64,000 bases of DNA from Xenophilus sp. Marseille-Q4582 (GCF_916700565.1 NZ_CAKAKO010000001.1:248001-312000), one strand, 5' to 3'; numbered from the stretch's first letter, positions 28,764 to 39,089 are shown. Notes: generated by a model not told the origin, from the letters alone. Made by a program: numbers and translations.

Positions 28764-30068
28764 ATGACCCGACCCGCTTCCGTGCCCCACCAGCCCCTTC
28801 CCGAACGCCTGCGCCCGCGCCACCTCGGCGAGGTCATCGGCCAGCAGCACCTGCTGGGGCCGGGCATGCCGCTGCGCATCGCCTTCGAATCGGGCCGGCC
28901 GCATTCCTGCATCCTCTGGGGGCCGCCGGGCACGGGCAAGACGACCATCGCGCGCCTGATGGCCGATGCCTTCGACGCGCAGTTCATCGCCATCAGTGCG
29001 GTGCTGGGCGGCGTCAAGGACATCCGCGAAGCGGTGGAGCGCGCCACGCTGGCGCGCGACGGCCTCACGCAGCAGCAGACCATCGTCTTCGTCGACGAGG
29101 TGCACCGCTTCAACAAGAGCCAGCAGGACGCCTTCCTGCCGCACGTGGAAAGCGGGCTCTTCACCTTCATCGGCGCCACCACCGAAAACCCGTCCTTCGA
29201 GGTCAACTCGGCGCTGCTGTCGCGCGCGGCCGTCTATGTGCTGCAGTCGCTGACCGAAGAGGATCTGAAGCAGATCGTGGCCCGCGCGCAGGCCATCGAT
29301 GCGGTGCCCGCCATCGAGGGCGCGGCGCTGGAGCGCCTGATCGCCTATGCCGACGGCGATGCGCGGCGCTTGCTCAACACGCTGGAGACGCTGGCCGTGG
29401 CGGCGGGCGCCGAGAAGCTCTCGCGCATCGACGACGCCTGGCTGCTGCGCGTGCTGGGCGAGCGCATGCGCCGCTACGACAAGGGCGGCGAACAGTTCTA
29501 CGACACCATCAGCGCGCTGCACAAGTCCGTGCGCGGCAGCGACCCCGATGCGGCGCTGTACTGGTTCGTGCGCATGCTCGACGGCGGCGCCGACCCGCGC
29601 TACATGGCGCGCCGCCTGGTGCGCATGGCCAGCGAGGACATTGGCCTGGCCGACCCGCGCGCGCTGCGCCTGGCGCTCGACGCCGCCGAAACCTATGAGC
29701 GCCTGGGCTCGCCCGAAGGCGAGCTGGCGCTGGCGCAATGCGTGGTCTACCTGGCCGTCGCGCCCAAGTCCAACGCCGTCTACCAGGCCTACAACGAGAT
29801 GCGCGCCTTCGTGAAGAAGGACGGCACGCGCCCCGTGCCGCTGCACCTGCGCAATGCGCCGACGAAGCTCATGAAGCAGCTGGACTACGGCAAGGACTAC
29901 CGCTACGCGCACGACGAGGCGGGCGGCTTCGCGGCCGGGGAGAACTACTTCCCCGAAGGGATGACGCCGCCTGCCTTCTACCGGCCGGTGGAGCGCGGGC
30001 TGGAGATCCGCATCGCAGAGAAGATGCGCGAACTGCGCCGCCTGAACGACGAAGCACGGGGCGGCTGA
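28764..30068 (+). CDS. rarA: Replication-associated recombination protein A (MgsA/RarA AAA+ ATPase)
   Basis: 434 residues acting at stalled replication forks. N-terminal PLPERLRPRHLGEVIGQQHL, Walker A WGPPGTGKTTIARLMAD, Walker B and box VFVDEVHRFNKSQQDAFLP, sensor 1 FIGATTENPSFEVN, and the C-terminal tetramerisation part with YDTISALHKSVRGSDPDAAL and YAHDEAGGFAAGENYFPEG. ATG at 28764. No catalytic residues appear changed. Confidence 0.96.
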   Translation: MTRPASVPHQPLPERLRPRHLGEVIGQQHLLGPGMPLRIAFESGRPHSCILWGPPGTGKTTIARLMADAFDAQFIAISAVLGGVKDIREAVERATLARDGLTQQQTIVFVDEVHRFNKSQQDAFLPHVESGLFTFIGATTENPSFEVNSALLSRAAVYVLQSLTEEDLKQIVARAQAIDAVPAIEGAALERLIAYADGDARRLLNTLETLAVAAGAEKLSRIDDAWLLRVLGERMRRYDKGGEQFYDTISALHKSVRGSDPDAALYWFVRMLDGGADPRYMARRLVRMASEDIGLADPRALRLALDAAETYERLGSPEGELALAQCVVYLAVAPKSNAVYQAYNEMRAFVKKDGTRPVPLHLRNAPTKLMKQLDYGKDYRYAHDEAGGFAAGENYFPEGMTPPAFYRPVERGLEIRIAEKMRELRRLNDEARGG

Positions 30069-30369
30069 ACCGTCGCGCCTTGTCTTCGGCGCATCGCCCC
30101 ATCGTGGTGCGTGTGGGCGGGCGCCGCGACCTCGTGCAGGCATGTGGCGCATGCATGCAGCCATGCACATGAAGCGGGCGTTCTCAGGGGAAAACCCCGG
30201 CTTCCGGCGCACCAAAGCCGCGCAAACCCGTGCCTAAAATCCCGCCCACTTCGGCCCGCGGCCACCATGCTGGCGGGTTTTTTGCTACATGCAGGCCAGG
30301 TGCCGACCCGCGCATCGACTGGCTAGAAAAGCCCCGCAACCGGGGCGTACACGGAAGGGAATCCTCTTT
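30069..30369. other. Spacer between rarA and livH: hairpins, no gene seen
   Basis: 301 bases. It contains an imperfect inverted repeat at 30141-30171 (CATGTG...CACATG with an inner GCATGCATGC stretch), a TAAAAT hexamer at 30235-30240 that could be a -10 element without a clear -35, and the stem-loop with T-run at 30241-30283. It presumably holds the end of rarA transcription and the start of the liv operon. Confidence 0.5.
30241..30283 (+). terminator. Probable terminator or attenuator before the liv genes
   Basis: CCCGCC and GGCGGG flank a region that itself contains GGCC-CGC-GGCC, and six T's follow. The position, directly after a possible -10 element and 87 bases before livH, suits either the end of rarA transcription or control of the liv operon. 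Confidence 0.5.
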
Positions 30370-31299
30370 ATGGACATCTTGCTGCAGCAGATCATCAACG
30401 GTCTGGTCCTCGGCAGCATGTACGCCTTGATAGCCCTCGGCTACACCATGGTGTACGGCATCATCAACCTCATCAATTTCGCCCATGGCGAAGTGCTCAT
30501 GGTCGGCGCATTGACGAGCTGGACCGTGATCGGCTGGATGCAGACGTCCATGGCGGGCTCGCCGGGCTGGTTGATCCTGTTCCTGGCGCTGGTCATCGCC
30601 TGCGTGGTGGCCGCCACGCTGAACTTCGTGATCGAGAAGGTGGCCTACCGGCCGCTGCGCAACAGCCCCAAGCTGGCCCCGCTGATCACCGCGATCGGCA
30701 TGTCCATCCTGCTGCAGACGCTGGCCATGATCATCTGGCGCCCCACCAACAAGGCTTATCCCACACTGCTGCCCAGCGAGTCGATCAAGCTGGCCGGTGC
30801 GTCCATCTCGCCCACGCAAGTCATGATCCTGGTGGTGACGGCCATCTCGCTGCTCATCCTGATGTGGCTGGTCAACTACACCAAGCTCGGCCGCGCAATG
30901 CGCGCCACGGCCGAGAATCCGCGCGTGGCGGCGCTGATGGGCATCCGTCCGGACACGGTGATTTCCGCCACCTTCATCATCGGGGCCGTGCTGGCAGCCA
31001 TCGCGGGCGTCATGTATGCCTCCAACTACGGCATCGCGCAGCATGCGATGGGCTTCATCCCCGGCCTCAAGGCCTTCACGGCGGCCGTGTTCGGCGGCAT
31101 CGGCAACCTGGCCGGCGCCGTGGTCGGCGGCATCCTGCTGGGCCTGATCGAGGCCATCGGCGCGGGCTACCTGAGCGACGTGACCGGCGGCATCCTGGGC
31201 AGCCAGCACAGCGACATCTTCGCGTTCATCATCCTGATCCTCACGCTGACCGTGCGGCCCTCGGGCCTGCTGGGCGAGCGCGTGGCGGACCGCGCCTGA
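30370..31299 (+). CDS. livH: Branched-chain amino acid-type ABC transporter permease LivH
   Basis: 309-residue inner-membrane permease of the HAAT family with about eight membrane segments. The start is typical (MDILLQQIINGLVLGSMYAL) and GYTMVYGIINLINFAHGE follows. The EAA-like loop TKLGRAMRATAENPRVAALMGI should contact the ATPases. ATG at 30370 after GGAAGGGAATCC. First gene of livHMGF; the spacing to livM is 11 bases. The substrate could be branched-chain amino acids, urea, amides or aromatic acids; no binding protein is encoded in the cluster to decide. Confidence 0.92.
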   Translation: MDILLQQIINGLVLGSMYALIALGYTMVYGIINLINFAHGEVLMVGALTSWTVIGWMQTSMAGSPGWLILFLALVIACVVAATLNFVIEKVAYRPLRNSPKLAPLITAIGMSILLQTLAMIIWRPTNKAYPTLLPSESIKLAGASISPTQVMILVVTAISLLILMWLVNYTKLGRAMRATAENPRVAALMGIRPDTVISATFIIGAVLAAIAGVMYASNYGIAQHAMGFIPGLKAFTAAVFGGIGNLAGAVVGGILLGLIEAIGAGYLSDVTGGILGSQHSDIFAFIILILTLTVRPSGLLGERVADRA

Positions 31300-31310
31300 G
31301 GAGACGAGAC

Positions 31311-32498
31311 ATGCCGGACATCAAGAAACTCGTCGTCTTCCTGGTCGCCGCGATCGCGCTGGTGGCGCTGCCGCTGGTGCTGCAGACGCAGGGCAATGCC
31401 TGGGTGCGCATCGTCGACATCGCGCTGCTGTACGTGCTGCTGGCGCTGGGCCTGAACATCGTGGTGGGCTATGCGGGCCTGCTGGACCTGGGCTACGTGG
31501 CCTTCTTCGCCATCGGCGCCTACCTGTTCGCGCTGTTGGGCTCGACGCAGCTGACCGACAACTTCGCCGCCCTCAAGGCGATGTTCCCCAACGGCTTCCA
31601 CACCTCGCTGATCCTGGTCATCCCGGCGGCCCTCGGGCTGGCGGCGCTGCTGGGCATGCTGCTGGGCGCGCCCACGCTCAAGCTGCGCGGCGACTACCTG
31701 GCGATCGTGACGCTGGGCTTCGGCGAGATCATCCGCGTGTTCCTCAACACGCTGGACCATCCCTACAACATCACCAACGGCCCCAAGGGCATCACCTCGA
31801 TCGACTCGATCAAGTTCTGGGGGCTGGACCTGGGCCGGCCGCTGAAGCTGGGCGACTACACCATCTCTTCGGTGTCGCTGTACTACTACCTGTTCCTGGT
31901 TCTGGTGGTGTTCACGGTCATCATTTCCTACCGCCTGCAGAATTCGCGCGTGGGCCGCGGCTGGATGGCGATCCGCGAGGACGAGATCGCCGCCAAGGCG
32001 ATGGGCATCAACACCCGCAACATGAAGCTGCTGGCCTTCGGCATGGGCGCGAGCTTCGGCGGCGTGGCCGGCGCCATGTTCGCGGCCTTCCAGGGCTTCG
32101 TCTCGCCCGAGTCCTTCAGCCTGATGGAGTCGGTGATGATCGTGGCCATGGTGGTGCTGGGCGGCATCGGCCACCTGCCGGGCGTGATCCTCGGCGCCGT
32201 GCTGCTGGCCGCGCTGCCCGAGGTGCTGCGCTACGTGGCCGGCCCGCTGCAGGCCATGACGGGCGGCCGGCTGGACGCCTCCATCCTGCGCCAGCTGTTC
32301 ATCGCGCTGGCCATGATCGTGATCATGCTGACGCGTCCGCGCGGCCTGTGGCCCTCGCCGGAGCACGGCAAGTCGCTCAAGAGCCGCAAGGCACCCGACC
32401 CGGTGCCCGGCTCCACCCAGGCCATCGAGCCCGGCGTGGACACGCCGGCCGACGAGATCGCCGGCGGCGCCAACCGTCCGATGTCGATCAACCCCTGA
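31311..32498 (+). CDS. livM: Branched-chain amino acid-type ABC transporter permease LivM
   Basis: 395-residue second permease with about ten membrane segments. Conserved LLYVLLALGLNIVVGYAGLLDLGYVAFFAIGAY and the cytoplasmic loop VGRGWMAIREDEIAAKAMGIN are present. The last 50 residues are a hydrophilic tail (SRKAPDPVPGSTQAIEPG) not needed in short homologues. ATG at 31311 with GAGGAGACGAG upstream. Forms a heterodimer with LivH. Confidence 0.93.
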   Translation: MPDIKKLVVFLVAAIALVALPLVLQTQGNAWVRIVDIALLYVLLALGLNIVVGYAGLLDLGYVAFFAIGAYLFALLGSTQLTDNFAALKAMFPNGFHTSLILVIPAALGLAALLGMLLGAPTLKLRGDYLAIVTLGFGEIIRVFLNTLDHPYNITNGPKGITSIDSIKFWGLDLGRPLKLGDYTISSVSLYYYLFLVLVVFTVIISYRLQNSRVGRGWMAIREDEIAAKAMGINTRNMKLLAFGMGASFGGVAGAMFAAFQGFVSPESFSLMESVMIVAMVVLGGIGHLPGVILGAVLLAALPEVLRYVAGPLQAMTGGRLDASILRQLFIALAMIVIMLTRPRGLWPSPEHGKSLKSRKAPDPVPGSTQAIEPGVDTPADEIAGGANRPMSINP

Positions 32499-32517
32499 GC
32501 GGACGGAGCACGGCAAC

Positions 32518-33288
32518 ATGGCAGACACCATCCTCCACGTCAGCGGCATTTCCAAGCGTTTCGGCGGGCTGCAGGCCCTGTCGGACGTGGGCATCAAGAT
32601 CGAGCGCGGCCAGGTCTATGGCCTGATCGGCCCCAACGGCGCCGGCAAGACCACCTTCTTCAACGTGATCACCGGGCTGTACACGCCCGACAGCGGGACC
32701 TTCGAGCTGGCCGGCAAACCCTACCAGCCCACGGCCGTGCATGAAGTGGCCAAGGCCGGCATCGCACGCACCTTCCAGAACATCCGCCTCTTCGCCGAAA
32801 TGACGGCGCTGGAGAACGTGATGGTCGGACGCCACGTGCGCACGCATTCGGGCATCTTCGGCGCCATCTTCCGCACCGGCGCCTTCAAGGCCGAAGAGAA
32901 AGCCATCGAGGCGCGCGCGCACGAGCTGCTCGAGTACGTCGGCGTGGCCAAGTACGCCGACTACAAGGCCCGCACGCTGAGCTACGGCGACCAGCGCCGC
33001 CTGGAGATCGCCCGCGCGCTGGCCACCGACCCGCAGCTGATCGCGCTCGACGAGCCCGCCGCGGGCATGAACGCGACCGAGAAGGTGCAGCTGCGCGAGC
33101 TGATCGACCGAATCCGCCGCGACGACCGGACCATCCTGATCATCGAGCACGACGTCAAGCTCATCATGGGGCTGTGTGACCGCGTGACGGTGCTGGACTA
33201 CGGCAAGCAGATCGCCGAAGGCACGCCCGCCGAGGTGCAGAAGAACGAAAAGGTGATCGAGGCCTACCTCGGCACCGGTGCCCACTGA
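32518..33288 (+). CDS. livG: Branched-chain amino acid-type ABC transporter ATP-binding protein LivG
   Basis: 256-residue ATPase. Walker A GPNGAGKTT, signature LSYGDQRRLEIARAL (YGDQ form typical of LivG), Walker B LIALDEPAAGMN and switch histidine in ILIIEHDVKL. ATG at 32518, 19 bases after livM. Pairs with LivF to drive the LivHM channel. Confidence 0.94.
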   Translation: MADTILHVSGISKRFGGLQALSDVGIKIERGQVYGLIGPNGAGKTTFFNVITGLYTPDSGTFELAGKPYQPTAVHEVAKAGIARTFQNIRLFAEMTALENVMVGRHVRTHSGIFGAIFRTGAFKAEEKAIEARAHELLEYVGVAKYADYKARTLSYGDQRRLEIARALATDPQLIALDEPAAGMNATEKVQLRELIDRIRRDDRTILIIEHDVKLIMGLCDRVTVLDYGKQIAEGTPAEVQKNEKVIEAYLGTGAH

Positions 33289-33298
33289 GAGGCCGCGC

Positions 33299-34015
<717 letters not shown>

Positions 34016-34035
34016 GCGTCCTTCTCACTTCGTCG

Positions 34036-34069
34036 GGCCGTGGACGCCGGAAGGCGCCCACGGCCTTTT
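34036..34069 (+). terminator. Intrinsic terminator of the liv operon
   Basis: GGCCGTGG and CCACGGCC, with inner arms CGCC and GGCG around GGAA, are followed by four T's. It lies 21 bases past the livF stop, between convergent livF and yceI. Confidence 0.9.
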
Positions 34070-34090
34070 CCATGGCGGTTGGGGTGCACC

Positions 34091-34678
34091 TTATTTCCGC
34101 ACGGCCTCGATCTGCGCCACGATGCGCACCGACTTGCTCATGCCCATGTTCACCGCGTAGTCCAGCCCGAAGGCCGTGCGGTCGATGGTGGTCTCGAAGT
34201 CGCCGCCGCAGACTTCGGCCTTGAGGATCGGGCTCTGGTAGCAGTTGAACTGCCTGGCCGTGAAAGTGACGGGCTGGCTCTTGCCCTTGAGCGTGAGCTG
34301 GCCCGTCACGCTGCGCACCTTGTCGCCCTCGAAAGCGAACTGCTGGCCCTTGAAAGTGGCGGTCGGGAATCTTGCCGCGTCGAAGATGTCGGGTGCGAGC
34401 AGGTGCTTGTCGAACTCGGGTGTGCCGGTGTTCACCGAAGCAATGTGGAAGGTGATTTCGAAGCGGCCCGTCCGGGCCTGGCGGTCCAGCTCGATGAAAC
34501 CTTCCTTGCGGTCGAAGCGGCCGCGATTCACGCTGGCGCCGAAATGGTCGATCTCGAAGGTGGCGAAGGTGTGCGTGGGTTCGACCTCGTAGCGCGCGGT
34601 CTGCGCCTGGGCGGGCAGGGCGGCGCCGATGAGGGCGGCGGTCGCGAGGGCGAGCGAGGGCGTGAAGGCAGGGGTCAT
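34091..34678 (-). CDS. YceI family periplasmic protein
   Basis: 195 residues with a signal peptide (LALATAALIGAALPAQAQ). The mature part has the lipocalin-like YceI barrel: YEVEPTHTFATFEIDHFG, GRFDRKEGFIELD, and GDKVRSVTGQLTLKGKSQPV. Members bind isoprenoid-type lipids such as polyprenyl quinones, but physiological roles vary. ATG at 34678. A single gene converging on the liv operon. A cysteine pair (NCYQSP...EVCGG) may form a disulfide. Confidence 0.9.
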   Translation of the reverse strand: MTPAFTPSLALATAALIGAALPAQAQTARYEVEPTHTFATFEIDHFGASVNRGRFDRKEGFIELDRQARTGRFEITFHIASVNTGTPEFDKHLLAPDIFDAARFPTATFKGQQFAFEGDKVRSVTGQLTLKGKSQPVTFTARQFNCYQSPILKAEVCGGDFETTIDRTAFGLDYAVNMGMSKSVRIVAQIEAVRK

Positions 34679-34850
34679 GCAGGAGTGTCCGATGGGTGGG
34701 CCGTGAGGAGCCGCGGCCTGCGCTGGAAGCCGCGGCGCGATGCAGCGCGCCATGTTGCCGCCTGTTGCCGCGCCCGGGCCCAGCCTCCCCATGCAGAGCC
34801 AGGCCTTTGCGCCGGCAGGGCCCTGCGCCGGCCGCCAGCGGGCGTGCCCC

Positions 34851-35897
34851 TCAAGGCAGGTTCTCGCGAAAGATCACCTGGCTGCGCGTGCTTTCCACGC
34901 CCGACAGTGGCGGCCGCCCCTCGCGCACGTTGACGAAGATGCGCACCGCGCTGGCCAGCGCCGCCTGCGGGCTCTGGGTGATCACGGCATCCATGCTGCC
35001 GTCGATGAGCAGGGCGCGCGTGTCGGGCGTCAGGCCGTGGCCGATGAACACCACCTTCTGGTCGCGGCCTGCGTCCTTCAGCGCGCGCGCCACGCCGTCG
35101 GACGCGCCGCCGATGTTGTAGATGCCGGCCAGCGTCGGGTGCTGTTCCAGCAGCGAGCGCGTCTGCAGGTAGTTCTGCTGCGAATCGTCATGGCCTTCGC
35201 GCAGGCCCACCACGTCCAGCTGCTCGAACATTTCCGAGAGCACGTGCAGGAAGCCGGCCTCGCGCTCCTCGTGCGCGCGGTAGCTGCGGCTGCCCGCGAT
35301 CAGCGCCACCTTGGCCGGCCGCGCGCCGATGAAGCGGCCGATCAGGTAACCCGCCGTGCGGCCCGCGGCGCGGTTGTCCAGGCCCAGATAGGCGGTGCGG
35401 CCCGAGTTGGACAGGTCCGAGATCAGCGTCACCACCGGCACGCCCGCGGCCACCAGTTCGCCCACGGCCTCGCGCACCGCGGGATGCTCCAGCGCCATCA
35501 GCGCGATGCCGTCGGCGCGCTCGCCATGCCGGCGCAGCGCTGTGGCCAGCTCGTGCGGGTTGAAGCTCTCGATGAATTCGGTGCGGCAGCGCACGTTGAA
35601 GGGCGTCCAGTGCTCCTGCGAGTAATGGACCATGTCGCCCAGCATGCGGATGAAGCGGTTGTTGCCGGCCGGCAGCAGGAAGCTCAGGCGCATGGGGCGC
35701 GGCGCGGCCGCGAAGGCCGCGGCGCCCTGCTCACCGGACGGGGCGGCGGGCAGGTACTCCAGTTCCGCCGCGGCCCGCATGACGCGCTGCACGGTGCCCG
35801 CCCGCACGCCGGCACGCCCGTTCAGCACCCGGTCCACGGTGGCCGTGGACACGCCGGCCAGGCGGGCGATGTCGGGGATGCGAGGGGCCTTGGACAT
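34851..35897 (-). CDS. LacI family transcriptional regulator of the transporter / RuBisCO-like gene cluster
   Basis: 348 residues. The N-terminal helix-turn-helix (IPDIARLAGVSTATVDRVLNG) and hinge are followed by a periplasmic-binding-protein-like ligand domain with LIAGSRSYRAHEEREAGFLH and GIYNIGGASDGVARAL, more like the sugar- and cyclitol-type LacI members. It diverges from the ABC transporter operon, so it most likely represses that operon and responds to the transported compound or an intermediate. No ribosome site is visible before the ATG; a palindrome TGATTCAATCA ends three bases upstream, suggesting self-control or a nearly leaderless message. Confidence 0.88.
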   Translation of the reverse strand: MSKAPRIPDIARLAGVSTATVDRVLNGRAGVRAGTVQRVMRAAAELEYLPAAPSGEQGAAAFAAAPRPMRLSFLLPAGNNRFIRMLGDMVHYSQEHWTPFNVRCRTEFIESFNPHELATALRRHGERADGIALMALEHPAVREAVGELVAAGVPVVTLISDLSNSGRTAYLGLDNRAAGRTAGYLIGRFIGARPAKVALIAGSRSYRAHEEREAGFLHVLSEMFEQLDVVGLREGHDDSQQNYLQTRSLLEQHPTLAGIYNIGGASDGVARALKDAGRDQKVVFIGHGLTPDTRALLIDGSMDAVITQSPQAALASAVRIFVNVREGRPPLSGVESTRSQVIFRENLP

Positions 35898-35899
35898 AC

Positions 35900-36009
35900 T
35901 GATTCAATCAAAAACCATCAAATCATCGGGTGGCGGAATGATGTGCTGATCGATACTATCACCGGCAGATCGATGGAGCCATCCATCAAATTTAATCAGG
36001 GTTAACCCT
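35900..36009. promoter_or_regulatory. Operator/promoter region between the LacI gene and the transporter operon
   Basis: This A/T-richer stretch holds several candidate operators: the palindrome TGATTCAATCA (35900-35910), the direct repeat CCATCAAAT at 35915-35923 and 35983-35991, two GATCGAT copies, and the perfect 12-base palindrome AGGGTTAACCCT (35998-36009). Any of these could bind the LacI-type protein; none has the usual central CG of LacI-family operators. Confidence 0.4.
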
Positions 36010-36042
36010 CTCTCGAGCGGTTCCCGCTGCAGGAGACAGGCC

Positions 36043-36120
36043 ATGCCCCATGCCCCTCGTTCCACCCTGGCCGGTGCGCGTCCGTGCACGCCGTACGGCC
36101 GCGGCGCCACGCAGGGCTGA
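36043..36120 (+). CDS. Possible 25-residue leader peptide upstream of the transporter operon
   Basis: An ATG at 36043 has AGGAG seven bases upstream and opens a 25-codon frame (MPHAPRSTLAGARPCTPYGR...) whose TGA ends 20 bases before the first permease. The permease itself has no good ribosome site. It may be a translated leader coupling ribosome entry to the permease, or a chance frame. No similarity to any family is recognised. Confidence 0.3.
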   Translation: MPHAPRSTLAGARPCTPYGRGATQG

Positions 36121-36140
36121 GGCGCTCGCGGCCACCATCC

Positions 36141-36836
36141 ATGGGTTACGACTTCGACTTCGCCAGCGTGCTGGCGGCCTGGCCCCAGTTCCTGGAAGGC
36201 GCCTGGCTGACCATCCAGCTGTCCTTCCCCGCCACCGTGATCGGTTTCGTCATGGGCACGCTGTGCGCCATCGGCCGCCGCAGCCGCGTGCGCTGGCTCA
36301 GCAGGGCCTGCGGGGCCTACGTGGAGGTGATCCGCAACACGCCGCTGCTGGTGCAGGTCTTCCTGGTCTTCTTCGGCCTGGCCACGCTGGGCTGGAAGGT
36401 GCCGGCCTTCACGGCGGCGCTGCTGGCGCTGGTGATCAACGTGGCGGCCTACTCCTGCGAAATCATGCGCGCGGGCATGGATTCGATCCACCGGGGCCAG
36501 CTCGAAGCCGCCGAATGCCTGGGCCTCACGCGCCGGCAGATCTACTGGCACGTGGTCCTGCGCCCCGCCATGGAGAAGGTGTATCCGGCGCTCACCAGCC
36601 AGTTCGTGCTGCTGATGCTGGCCACCTCCATCACCTCGCAGATTTCGGTGGAAGAGCTCACGGCCGTCGCGGCGCGCGTGCAGTCCGAGACCTTCCGCCC
36701 CTTCGAGGCCTACATCCTCGTGGCCATCGCCTACCTGGGCCTGTCCCTGCTGATGCGCCTGGGCCTGTGGTTGTTCGGCCTGATGGTCTTCACGCGCAAG
36801 CGCCGCCTCGCGGCATCGGGAGGGGCCCGCGCATGA
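36141..36836 (+). CDS. Polar amino acid-type ABC transporter permease (subunit 1)
   Basis: 231 residues, five membrane segments, HisM/GlnP-like. The early AAWPQFLEGAWLTIQLSFPA, VEVIRNTPLLVQVFLVFFGL and the EAA loop SIHRGQLEAAECLGLTRRQIYW are the family hallmarks. It is the first transporter gene after the LacI-type control region. Its ATG at 36141 lacks a clear ribosome site, possibly relying on the leader frame at 36043-36120. It overlaps the next permease by ATGA. Confidence 0.9.
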   Translation: MGYDFDFASVLAAWPQFLEGAWLTIQLSFPATVIGFVMGTLCAIGRRSRVRWLSRACGAYVEVIRNTPLLVQVFLVFFGLATLGWKVPAFTAALLALVINVAAYSCEIMRAGMDSIHRGQLEAAECLGLTRRQIYWHVVLRPAMEKVYPALTSQFVLLMLATSITSQISVEELTAVAARVQSETFRPFEAYILVAIAYLGLSLLMRLGLWLFGLMVFTRKRRLAASGGARA

Positions 36837-37513
36837 TCGACGGCGGCCTGAACATCCATCACCTGCAGTTCCTGCTGATCGGGGCGCTGTGGACGATCTG
36901 TCTGTCCATCATCGCCTTCGTGGGCGGGGGCCTGGCCGGCGGCGTGATCGCGCTGGCGCGCATCAGCCCGGTGAAGGCCGTGCGCTGGCTGGCCATCGCC
37001 TGGATCCAGCTGATCCAGGGCACGCCGCTGCTGGTGGTGCTCTTCGTGTGCTACTTCGGCCTGTCGATCATGGGGCTGGAGCTGCCAGGCCTGGTGGCCG
37101 CGAGCATCGCGATGATCGTCTACGTCAGCGCCTACCTGGGCGAGATCTGGCGCGGCTGCATCGAGTCGGTGCCGCGCACGCAATGGGAAGCGGCCGAATG
37201 CCTGGCCCTGTCGCGCGCCCAGCGCATGCGGCTGGTGGTGCTGCCCCAGGCCATCCGCATTGCCACGCCGCCCACGGTCGGTTTCATGGTGCAGATCGTC
37301 AAAAACACCTCGCTGGCGTCCATCGTCGGTTTCGTCGAGCTGGTGCGTGCCGGCCAGCTCATCAACAACTCCATCTTCCAGCCCTTCCTGGTCTACGTGC
37401 TGATCGCGGTCCTGTACTTCGCCATGTGCTATCCGCTGTCGGTGTGGAGCCGCAAGCTGGAACGGCGCCTGCATGTCGGCAGCCGCACCAGCCCTTCCGC
37501 CGCCGAGGCCTGA
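36833..37513 (+). CDS. Polar amino acid-type ABC transporter permease (subunit 2)
   Basis: 226-residue partner permease with QFLLIGALWTICLSIIAFVGGG, IQLIQGTPLLVVLFVCYFGL and EAA loop SVPRTQWEAAECLALSRAQR. Starts at the ATGA overlap with subunit 1, so the two are translated as a pair and form a heterodimeric channel. Polar-amino-acid-type channels carry amino acids, opines and some other small carboxylated compounds. Confidence 0.9.
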   Translation: MIDGGLNIHHLQFLLIGALWTICLSIIAFVGGGLAGGVIALARISPVKAVRWLAIAWIQLIQGTPLLVVLFVCYFGLSIMGLELPGLVAASIAMIVYVSAYLGEIWRGCIESVPRTQWEAAECLALSRAQRMRLVVLPQAIRIATPPTVGFMVQIVKNTSLASIVGFVELVRAGQLINNSIFQPFLVYVLIAVLYFAMCYPLSVWSRKLERRLHVGSRTSPSAAEA

Positions 37514-37529
37514 GAGACAAGAACAGCCC

Positions 37530-38258
<729 letters not shown>

Positions 38259-38294
38259 CCGCTTTTCCATCGCATACCACCAGGAGACCTTCGC

Positions 38295-39089
38295 ATGACC
38301 GCTTCCCGCATCCTCCGCCGCACGCTGCTGGCCGCCACCCTGGGCGCGCTGTGCCTGCCGGCCCTGGCCGAACTGGCCGACATCAAGGCCGCCGGCAAGA
38401 TCCGCATCGGCATCGACCTGAGCGCCCCCTTCTACGGCTACGTGGACGACAAGATGAACCCGGCCGGCTCCGACGTGGAAGCCGCGCAGCTGCTGGCCAA
38501 GGACCTGGGCGTCCAGCTGGAGATCGTGAACACGACCAACTCGGCGCGCATCCCGAACCTGCTGTCGAACAAGGCCGACCTGATCATCTCCTCGCTGTCG
38601 ATCACGCCCGAGCGCCAGAAGGCGGTGGACTTCTCCCTTCCCTATGGGGCCATCCAGGCCGCCGTGGGCGCGCCCAGGAGCCTCAAGCTCAGCGGCATCG
38701 AAGACCTGGCCGGCAAGAGCGTGGCCGTCACGCGCGGCGGTCCGCAGGACAAGATCGTGACCGAGCGTGCACCGCAGGCCAAGGTGGTGCGCTTCGACGA
38801 CGAAGCCGCGTCCATCACGGCGGCCGCCAGCGGCCAGACCGACATCGTGGCCATCACGCCGCCGATCATCGCGGCCATTGCCAAGCGCAGCCCGCAGCGC
38901 GAGTTCGAAGTGAAGTTCATCCTCCAGTCCTACCAGCTGGGCGTGGCCATGCGCAAGAACCAGCCCGAGCTGATGAACTGGGTCAATGGCTGGATCAGGA
39001 CCAACCTGGCCAACGGCAAGCTCAACGACATCCACGCCAAACACGCCGGCGTTCCGATCCCGAAGGAAATCCTCGACGGCGCCAAGTAA
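38295..39089 (+). CDS. Periplasmic substrate-binding protein of the polar amino acid-type transporter
   Basis: 264 residues with a signal peptide ending around LCLPALA. SBP family 3 fold: GKIRIGIDLSAPFYGYVDD, GSDVEAAQLLAKDLG, ADLIISSLSITPERQKAVDFS. NSARIPNLLSNKADLI carries the arginine that in amino acid-binding members clamps the ligand carboxylate, so a carboxylated ligand is likely. The family's aromatic lid at FYGYVDD is kept. The product delivers ligand to the channel encoded upstream. Ligand identity would set the entry compound of the RuBisCO-like pathway. Confidence 0.9.
   Translation: MTASRILRRTLLAATLGALCLPALAELADIKAAGKIRIGIDLSAPFYGYVDDKMNPAGSDVEAAQLLAKDLGVQLEIVNTTNSARIPNLLSNKADLIISSLSITPERQKAVDFSLPYGAIQAAVGAPRSLKLSGIEDLAGKSVAVTRGGPQDKIVTERAPQAKVVRFDDEAASITAAASGQTDIVAITPPIIAAIAKRSPQREFEVKFILQSYQLGVAMRKNQPELMNWVNGWIRTNLANGKLNDIHAKHAGVPIPKEILDGAK

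Noticed and set aside
30141-30171. Hairpin-rich stretch considered as a tRNA or small RNA gene
   Set aside because: No cloverleaf, TTCGA arm or CCA-type end can be folded, and there is no promoter-terminator pair around it.
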